Assembly (NCBI RefSeq): GCF_001625215.2
Contig: NC_030383.2
Span: forward strand, 53,626,380-53,690,379
Length of the DNA stretch: 64,000 bases
Source: Daucus carota subsp. sativus
Lineage: Eukaryota > Streptophyta > Magnoliopsida > Apiales > Apiaceae
Reading direction: 5' to 3'
Part shown: positions 56,176-64,000 of the stretch, one piece after another
Layout of the letters: the number at the start of each line of letters is the position of its first letter
Position numbering within the stretch: position 1 is the first letter of the stretch
The notes under the pieces: generated by a model
Told to the model about the DNA's origin: nothing
The model's input: the letters and a program-made list of their open reading frames with translations, nothing else
The model's database searches: none
Position numbers and translations under genes: made by a program

Positions 56176-58990
56176 CATTGAAGTCCTCTTACCATTGGAT
56201 CATTTATTTTTGACAGTTGTATTAAAGTATACTAGAGAAATAAAAATAATTATAAGTATTGTTGTTTTTTAGTTGCTGATCGAATTTTGTAGACATCTAA
56301 TCTAAGCATATCTGGATTCGAATTACTTCTTCTTTTTTCTTATATAAGCCTTTTCTTTTGTAGACATCTATCTAAGCATATCTGGAACCAGTTGGTCGTT
56401 GCTGATCAACTGGTTTTAACACCTATTATTTTCTGCAAACTAATGAAATTTGTGCAAGGGAGTGAAGTCCTTTCAATGTGAGAAGTGCCGCATTAGATAA
56501 TGGCACTAAAATTGAACTCCAATTAAACTCTCTTTCTCTTGAACAAAAATAGAAACCGTGATTAACTGAACAAAACTTGTAAGAATTTCATGCATTCCAT
56601 TCACTCATCTGTGTAGAAATGGAACACATCTTTCACAAACATTCACCAATCCTCAATGAGGATTACAATGCCAAGGAGAGTGGTGTAATGAACAAATATT
56701 CTCATCTAGATCATTTGATCACAGTTGCAGCCTCGTCAACATCGGTGTTCAACTTTTGCTCTAAGAAACCTGTGCAGAATTACCTCCATTTATCAAATAC
56801 GCAACCTACACCAACCCGCACGAGTCTCTTGAGATTCAATTCAATTGTCTTGATTTTGTATATCTCTGTTGCAAAATATGTGGCATTCGGGTAACGTGGA
56901 GTTGTTGCAATTGGGATTTTCTGCATATGTTATGTGTCTACTTGAAATGTGCTATGTTCCATCTTCGGTCCTTGGAGGACCTTAAATTTCATCATCCATC
57001 TCATGCGTAACACCCACTAATTTGAAGGCGTATTACAGAACACCATTTATAAACAAATATCTTGTGTCCCATGAGACACAGTCCCGTGTTGCCTGTTCTC
57101 GTACTTTCCGAGTCGGACACTTTGACACGTGGATAGATATCGTGTTTGACATTGCAGTCCTTCCTCACGTCCTAGCAACGTAGGGCGTGGCTTCAATGAC
57201 CCTGCAAGTGATATCTATTATCTACCTTTCATCAACATTGGTGCTAACAATATCATAGGAACAGTACCAGCCTTCAAGTTAAAATGAACATAGCTGCTAG
57301 GAGACTTGGTACCATAGTCCTTGCAACAAAGGTTGTGGCTTCACCTCGTAACTATTGATACCAACAACATCATATGTAATCAACCAGTCTAGTAGTTAAA
57401 AAATGAAATACTCCGGATATGTTACTAGTAAAATCAAAAGTATATATTTAACAACAAAAGATCACTAGTAAGTTTCTTTTCTTGTATAAAATTTTGGGTC
57501 TTCAACTTTTTATAGAAAAAAAGTTAAAAATATAATATACAAGTAGCTATTTTTTACACTTTAAAATGCATGAATAAAGTCAACCGTAACAAAAACTAAA
57601 GGATCAAAAGGAGTATTCGCGACTCTCTTCCATAAAGAGTGCTAAAAATCCCCGATTAATTCTTAGAAAATATTTTACTGATTTATCGATTATATTCTGA
57701 TTTGACTAAGTTTTTTTAATAAATTTTGAATCTAACAGGTCAACCGATTAATTTCGATTCCTGATTTCGACAACCATGTATATACACAGTGTTGTCCAAT
57801 TTTCAGAGCACAGACCGTAAGTAGCATTGGATACAGTAACTTCTACTACGTCAGGGGTCCTGATCATAAGTTTGGGTTACTTTTTATATTGCTAATTGAA
57901 CTCGTGTCACTTTGATTAGTAATGTAAATTTAAAGTTATATTAGCATTTGAAGCTGTGAGGATACAAAAGCATAAGAGGTTGGTTTAATTCAACTATTGT
58001 TTGTTTGTCACTTGCACATCAAATTTAATGGAGTAAAAATCTATTTTGGGAGTGTAAAACTTGTCCACGATTAAACAAGTTTTTGATTGCGTGCAAGCCA
58101 TTGTGCGTTTTGCACATCAGCTTGTATTAGTTCACCAAATAATTATATTCTATACATTTTTTCTCTCTCACATCTACACGAACATTGTTGCTTGTGTATT
58201 TATATTTACATTTGATTTGACAATTTTCATTGTATAATCTACAATAAATTTGTGTTGGTCCATAAGAAATTACAGTAGCATATTTACGCAAACTAAATAT
58301 TCGCATGTGAATATAAAAATGCGAATACGTCGAATTATTGAATTTCTGATCCGGTATTCACTTAATTTTTTTTAAAATTATGAATATTTTTTCTGAAAAA
58401 TCGGACTGATCAATCCGACATTTTGTATAAATTCAAATTAGGATTCGGATCGCTACATTTTATATAATCGAATATTTAGATCCAATCCAATTTTTTATTT
58501 GTATTATAAAATTAAATTTATTAGAGAACAACACTGCATAATTATATAAAATATTAAATAATTTCTTATATAATTATATTTTTTATTTTTTATTTTCAAA
58601 AGTCACTTTCTTGGAAATTACAATATGTGGGATGAGTTCAAATTAAATATGGATGATACAAAACATTGTAACTGATATTACTATTTTCAATATAAAAGAT
58701 TAATTATTTTAATTGAATATCAATTAGATAATAATAAATGTCATTTATGAGACTTATTATAAATAAAAATGACCCGTCATCCTTGCGCTAAGACCTTTTA
58801 ACTCACAATTAGTTTCCCATTTATCGTTGGAAGAAAATCTAAAAATCATTACGTATACATAACAAATTAATATTTTGTATTAAGATTTCAAATATTTAGT
58901 TTGTGCATAAACTAGTTGATCTGAACAAAAACTTTATACGTATTTTCAATCAGTAGTTTTATTTTGTAATTTTTTTCCAAATAAAATTTA
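56176..58990. other. Intergenic spacer
   Basis: A 91-codon open frame at 56619-56894 has no known domain and is not called. The GC-richer stretch 57040-57240 hints at a decayed mobile element but shows no border. The rest is AT-rich. Confidence 0.35.
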
Positions 58991-59332
58991 ACACATATAT
59001 ATATATATATGAGTGAGGTTCCAGAGAAAACCTACGTATGAAGAAAACTGAGAAAACCAGTATTAATTACGTACATTGTACGATATTCCTTTTTTAAATG
59101 CAATCAGAATATATCCAAATAGAAGGACAATCTTTGACAAAATCTTGTGAATATTTGCATATCTTTTATTTATGGCATTTCCAAAATTCTATTTTCTAGT
59201 ATCAATTAATGTGACATACATTTCCAAAAATCAATCAATTATCATGAATTTTTGCACATATCATAATGAATATACTAACTTCTAATAAAGCACTTACTGG
59301 AATCAATTAAATTATAAATTTAGAAAACATAA

Positions 59333-59726
59333 GAGCATCTCCAACGGCGTTGGCTATAATCGTCGGCTAAATTGGACCTGGAAGACATTATGTAAAATTT
59401 GCTGAACCTGTAAGACATTTTGCTTCAATGGTACTGGCTATATTGGTTGACTATAATTTAAAAATAGTATGTTATTAATATTTTAAATTGTTAAAATAGA
59501 ATATATCAATTCAATATGGTAATAAATGATGTACAATCTTCCTACAGATTTTCTTACAGACCTGTAGAGGTTCGACAAATTTAGCCATCCATAGGAGGTT
59601 GGCTAAATTTATAGACAACAGGTGAGCATGGTTGGAGTTGAGATTTTGGAGCTGTTGGCTATTTTTTTTATTTTAGGTATGCCAACTCACTTTTTAGCCA
59701 ATGGCTTTAGATGGTTGGAGATGCTC
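59333..59726. mobile_element. PIF/Harbinger-type MITE
   Basis: Ends GAGCATCTCCAAC and its complement GTTGGAGATGCTC. TAA at 59330-59332 and 59727-59729 is the 3-bp duplication of the family. 394 bp, non-coding. Confidence 0.85.
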
Positions 59727-59943
59727 TAAGCTTTTACTAAATGTCATACTAATAAATACATTAAGATTCCATTATAGATTTTATTAATATTCTATCAAGT
59801 GTCATATGAGTGTTATTAAGATTCTACTAAGTAATTCGCTAATGACATTAGATTTCTGCTATTTAATATTCAATATATTTATTATATATTAAATTCTATT
59901 ATATGATTCTTTTTTTGATGAATATTATATGATTCTTTAATTA

Positions 59944-60204
59944 TACTCCCTCCGTCCCAAAATAGTTGTCACATTTCTATTTTTGTTGGTCAAATTGACT
60001 AAGTTTTGATCAAATATTATAAGTCAATCACTCATTATTTTAAAAAACTGAAAATTACATCTTAAAGTAGATTAAAAGTTATTTCCGGTGACATATTTTT
60101 TTTATTTTGTCAATTGATAAAATATTAATAAATTTCAGTCAAACTTTAGTCAATTTGACCGGCACAAAACCAAATGTGACAACTATTTTGGGACGGAGGG
60201 AGTA
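59944..60204. mobile_element. Stowaway-like MITE
   Basis: TACTCCCTCCGTCCCAAAATAG at the left and its complement at the right, TA at both edges. The arms continue through AGTTGTCACATTT. 261 bp, well preserved and therefore likely young. Confidence 0.88.
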
Positions 60205-61355
60205 TATTAAAATTGTAATAAGATTCTATTAACAATATAAAATTATTATAAGTTTCTAAATCATGTGAATGAGTTTATTTTATAGATACATTAAGATTCT
60301 AATAAAAACTTTCATAAGATGATTCGTTAGAACAATGGTTAAAGATTCGTTAGGAAAACAGGCAGAACACACTAAAAAAAATCTTGTATTATATATAATC
60401 AAACTAAAATTTGTGATAAAACTTTTAGCAGAATCTTAGTTTATATATTCAATAAGTTTGATAATAAAATTAATAATTAAAATAAATTAAATCACAAAAT
60501 TAATAAAATTAGCTATAATTTATAATATGTTATATGTTAAACACTTAATAGAATCTTAATATTCTTAATATATATAGAAGATTCTCTAAAATATTTTATT
60601 ATTTTTAGTAATAAATATTTGTATCGTGCAAGATTCTTTTTGAATATTTAATTTTTTTTATACAAATTATTCACCCTATAATATTCTTTGACTCTTCAAA
60701 TATTTTCAAATTAATATTATTTTGAAGAATTACAAACTAATTAATGTTAAAGAATCCTAATTCAAAAATTATAATAATATTTAAAAGAACACTTCAAGAA
60801 ACTTTCAAATGTTAAACGAATACTTAGTTCCCACTAGATTTTTCAAATATTTATTACTAGAAATAATAAAATATTTTAGAGAATCTTCAATATATATATT
60901 AATAATGTTAAGATTCTATTAAGTGTTTGACTTATAACATAATTAATAACGTTAAGATTCTATTACATTAATAATGTTAAGATTCTATTAAGTGTTTGAT
61001 CTATAGCATAATTTAAATTTTAACTAATTTTATTAGTTTGATGATTTAATTTAATTTAATTATTAAGTTTATTATTAAACTTATTTAATAAATAAACTAA
61101 GATTCTGCTAAAGGTTTTATTATGAATTTTGATAGTTTGATTATATATAATACAAATATTTTTTTAATGTGTTCTACATGTGTTCCTAACGAATCTCTAA
61201 CCATTGTTTTCACGAATCTTCTTATAATTTTTTTATTGGAATTTTAATGTATTTATAAAATATATTCATTCACATGATTTAGAAACTTATGGTAATTTTA
61301 TATTGTTAGTGTAATGTTATTATAATTTTAATAATATTGTTAAATATCTCCGATA
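60205..61355. repeat. Large foldback, arms of 400-500 bp
   Basis: The left arm (about 60205-60620) and right arm (about 60845-61350) are inverted copies. Shared words include AAGTTTCTAAATCATGTGAATGA, ACAATGGTTARAGATTCGTTAGGAA, TTGTATTATATATAATCAAACT, GCAGAATCTTAGTTTAT, AACACTTAATAGAATCTTAA and GAAGATTCTCTAAAATATTTTATTATTT. The right arm has an extra tandem copy of the AGATTCTATTA block. About 220 bp lie between. It would transcribe into a long hairpin. Confidence 0.8.
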
Positions 61356-61783
61356 CGAGATTCTCCAATATATTCTATCATTCTGAATCAAGAATTTTTT
61401 TAAATATGTATATACAAGATTCTCTGAGATATTTTGTTACAAATATTATATGTTAAATGTAAAGTAGTATTTTTTTAAGAAATATTTTCAAGGTGAATCT
61501 TTTAAAATTTGAAATTTGAAATCTGAAATTTGAAATTCGAATTGAATATACATTAAATGATTGATTGATTAAGATATGAAGAATCTATTTAAAGCTGGTA
61601 TTAATGTGTGATTGATTTGGGATATATTTATGTTACAAAATTGCCCTGTATACGCTAGATTTGATTGACATGATTAATTATTACAATACAGTATATTATT
61701 AAATACGCATACGTGATCAACGGTGATTAGCAGGGTTTCTCGGTTTTCTTGATAAGCTGAGTTTTCTTAGGATCCTCCGCCTA

Positions 61784-61860
61784 TATATATATATGGAAAA
61801 AAAATAAAAAATTTAACACATATATATATATGGAAAAAAAAAATTTAACACATATATATT
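61784..61860. repeat. Short duplicated (TA)n plus A-run
   Basis: CATATATATATATGGAAAAAAA followed by ATTTAACACA occurs twice in tandem beside element D, and the phrase TTTAACACATATATAT also occurs left of element D at 58988. Confidence 0.7.
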
Positions 61861-61967
61861 ATCAAAATATTTAAATTTTACGTTTTATTATAAATCGAAA
61901 CTCCCCCGTAAAGACTAAAACCTAAACTAAAAGAAGGCTCGAAACGGTTCGGTCATCTACCCCTAAC

Positions 61968-62297
61968 TAGAGATGTTCAAAAAATCCGAAATCTGAAATC
62001 CGATCTGATCCGATCTGGAAAAAAATCTGAAAAATCCGATCCGAAAAAAACCCGGTCTGGCCCGGCCCGGCCCGAGGGCCTAAAACAGGCCTAATATTTT
62101 CAAAAAAACCCGGATAAAATCCGGATTTTTGAAAAATCCGGGCTTTTTATAACTAAACCGGGCCTAGTATTTTTGGAAAAGCCCGGCCCGGCCCGGCCCG
62201 ATTTTTAAAAAAGCCCGGCCCGATCTGGTTTGAAAAAAATCCGGATTTTTTTGGCCCGGTCTGGATCTGGCCCGAACAGATCTTTTGTGCATCTCTA
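61968..62297. mobile_element. hAT-type non-autonomous element with 8-bp target duplication
   Basis: Begins TAGAGATGTTCAAAAAATCC and ends GTGCATCTCTA. CCCCTAAC flanks both sides (61960-61967 and 62298-62305). The body is made of CCGATCTGATCC, GGCCCGGCCCG and AAAAATCCGG words in mirrored order. 330 bp, non-coding. It ends about 230 bp upstream of the reductase start codon. Confidence 0.85.
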
Positions 62298-62524
62298 CCC
62301 CTAACCACATCCTTAAACACTCACAATGTGTGTGGGCCTATCCTAAACCCCCAACTGTATTTTACCCTTCACCCATCACAATAAATATAATTGATTATAT
62401 CTACATTTTTCTATCAGTCTTGTTCGCTTAGATCTTGTTCACTGAATCTTGTTCTTTAAATTCTTCAAAAGGGTCTCCTCAAAACTGCAAATCTTGAACT
62501 GGGTCACTCTCATTTTCGGAGAAT

Positions 62525-62729
62525 ATGAAGGTCACTGTCACTACACGAAGTGGTAGAGAGCTCATCAAGGGTCAGCTTGAGCTCAATGATTCTGTAAGTT
62601 TTGTGATTTTTTTAGAAGGGTTTTGCTCCTTTTTTATGTTTTTGTTGAATTGAATTGTGTATATTGTTTGTGGTTTTTTTTTTATGCAGGCTACTGTGAC
62701 TGATCTGCAGGAGGCAATTCATAAGCGGA
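62525..62729 (+). CDS. ECR: Very-long-chain enoyl-CoA reductase, first two exons (partial)
   Basis: Exons 62525-62593 and 62690-62729 encode 36 residues plus one base: MKVTVTTRSGRELIKGQLEL, then NDSATVTDLQEAIHKR. This matches the start of plant enoyl-CoA reductase (Arabidopsis CER10, yeast Tsc13 orthologue), whose N-terminus is ubiquitin-like. Splice sites are GTAAGT and TGCAG; exon 2 ends in phase 1. The enzyme does the last step of each fatty-acid elongation cycle in the ER membrane, feeding wax, sphingolipid and storage-lipid synthesis. The catalytic membrane part lies beyond 64000; I found no exon 3 in 62730-64000. A hAT-type MITE sits in the proximal promoter. Confidence 0.88.
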
Positions 62730-64000
62730 GTAAGTGATGCTTACAAAGTTGAGATTTTGAAATTGAAAATTTTGTGTACTTGAATAATTAATTTTTGGTA
62801 GCTGTTATGTTTGTTGAAATCACTGTCACCAAGAGATATGGATCAACATTCTTGAAATTCAATAGTCTTTAGTAATATGATCATCGGTCTGTAGTGCGTA
62901 GGCTTCCTAAGTTTATACTGAAACAAACATGTATATGTATCGTATTAGTTTTTAAGATTAGGCAACTAAGTAGTGTACGGTGAATTAATGCACACGAGAC
63001 TAGATACAGTAATACAGAAAGTTTGTTGCATATCATCGTCCATGTTTGCCATTGTTGTTTTTGACAGATTCTCAAGAGGCTATAATTTGAAAAGAAAATT
63101 AAAAGATTGGGAAGAGAAATTATTGTTATGTGTGTGGGGTAAGAGCTGTGAATATGTGATCAACTCATTGTGTCATTGATATTCTGATCGATGTAAGCTT
63201 AATCGAGTTTCTTAGGACTCATAGCCTACAGGACGGCCCAAGCCCGCTCAGTAACTATTTTCAGATTCTATTTAGCAAAAAATAAAAAACAAACAACTAC
63301 TTTGAGATTCTGTGCACTAATTTTATGTTGTCATTGTTGCTGACATCAAAGTAATACCCAATAAACTTTCTTTCCATTGACTACAAAACTTTGATGATAT
63401 TTGTAGTAGTGTCAAGGAGAGGATAGCCTATAAATTCCTACATTAAAGTGTTTTGTATCTGCAAAAGGAACGTTGTTAGTTTCTTACATGATTTTTTCCC
63501 TAATTATGAGATACGCTAAAACTTATGGTGGAGAAAATGGTAAGATTTTACGTTAGTTCTAAAGAATCCATGAATTTGTAAAAATATGCATAAGTGGAAC
63601 ACCCCTCCTTTATATGCCTTTGTGGATATCAAGTCTAGACAAGGCCTTGTAGGATTATGTGTCTTTTTTACACTGACTCTAAAAGCAAGTTCTAATTTAT
63701 TTTTATTTTTTTAATGTTGTATTATGTTCTTTCCGCTTGCACAAATATGAAGGGACTTATCACTTAAATGAAGATGATGTCATTATTCAGCTATAGCACA
63801 TTGATAATAAACTTGCCCATATATGCTAGTCATTCTGAGTGCTATATAACAATGACTGGGTTTTTGTATATATATTTTTTCTCATGAATGATGGCAATTA
63901 TTTCTTTATAGAGGAGCATTTGAAAATGTGATAGCAATATCTCATGAGCTCTTAAAGAGCTGTGCTGGTAGTTTTTTAAACAAATAAATTTTGTTAATAG
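62730..64000 (+). other. Intron 2 of the enoyl-CoA reductase gene (runs off window)
   Basis: Begins GTAAGTGATG after exon 2. AT-rich with no reading frame matching the next part of the protein. The short frames at 62881-63179 have no known domain. Confidence 0.6.

Larger units (their letters stand above)
59011..61781. mobile_element. (TA)n-seated composite element D
   Basis: A 2.77-kb segment between (TA)n tracts (about 58994-59010 and 61782-61794). Left end: GAAAAC, 11 bases, GAAAAC, 3 bases, GAAAAC. Right end in reverse: GAAAAC, 12 bases, GAAAAC, 3 bases, GAAACC. Inverted similarity extends about 48 bp. The interior holds a Harbinger-type MITE, a Stowaway-like MITE and a large foldback, so the original element was much smaller. 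No transposase frame. Confidence 0.65.

Noticed and set aside
62881-63179. Possible third exon of the enoyl-CoA reductase
   Set aside because: Neither strand encodes the expected continuation of the protein, and splice phases do not fit.

Overview
The window is nuclear DNA of a flowering plant, almost certainly a eudicot. Genes have GT-AG introns, the composition is AT-rich, (TA)n tracts are common, and transposable-element debris fills most intergenic space. Protein families and exon structures match eudicot orthologues. I cannot fix the genus from sequence alone; an asterid is my guess.

Genes, left to right. Two intronless Kunitz-type inhibitor genes face each other (8533-9138 plus; 13408-14010 minus). 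The eight-exon translation factor gene eIF3i lies on the minus strand (20642-25251). An LRR receptor-like pseudokinase (28009-30323) is followed by a TIP3-type seed vacuolar aquaporin (31360-32538) with ABRE-like and RY motifs upstream. A complete fifteen-exon alpha-galactosidase (33874-41091) has a young non-autonomous retrotransposon in intron 10. A prenylated metal-binding HIPP-type protein is at 46099-46863 (minus). A 59-residue membrane protein resembling the complex III assembly factor UQCC6/BRAWNIN is at 54067-56175. The first two exons of the very-long-chain enoyl-CoA reductase gene begin at 62525, and the gene leaves the window. The genes look unrelated and do not form a cluster.

Mobile DNA. 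2290-5400 holds copia remnants and a CACTA-like element interrupted by a probable solo LTR. 9640-11760 holds hAT-like debris and a long-TIR element carrying a GRF zinc-finger fragment. 15660-19790 is a composite of two microsatellite-seated elements, three Helitron-like copies and a gypsy remnant. 26491-27121, 44680-45584 and 61968-62297 are three hAT-type elements with 8-bp target duplications. 36192-38721 is a gag-only LTR element with matching LTRs. 41990-44160 is a decayed Mutator transposase gene. 59011-61781 is a microsatellite-seated composite with a nested MITE and a large foldback.

The most unusual pattern is a set of four elements (15679, 17015, 48759, 59011) lying inside (TA)n tracts. 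In each, a hexamer word recurs after 11 bases near the end and again shortly after. The word differs between elements but is shared, exactly or nearly, by the two ends of one element. I found no clear operon-like or defence-like gene system; the novelty here is in the mobile DNA and in the small UQCC6-like gene.
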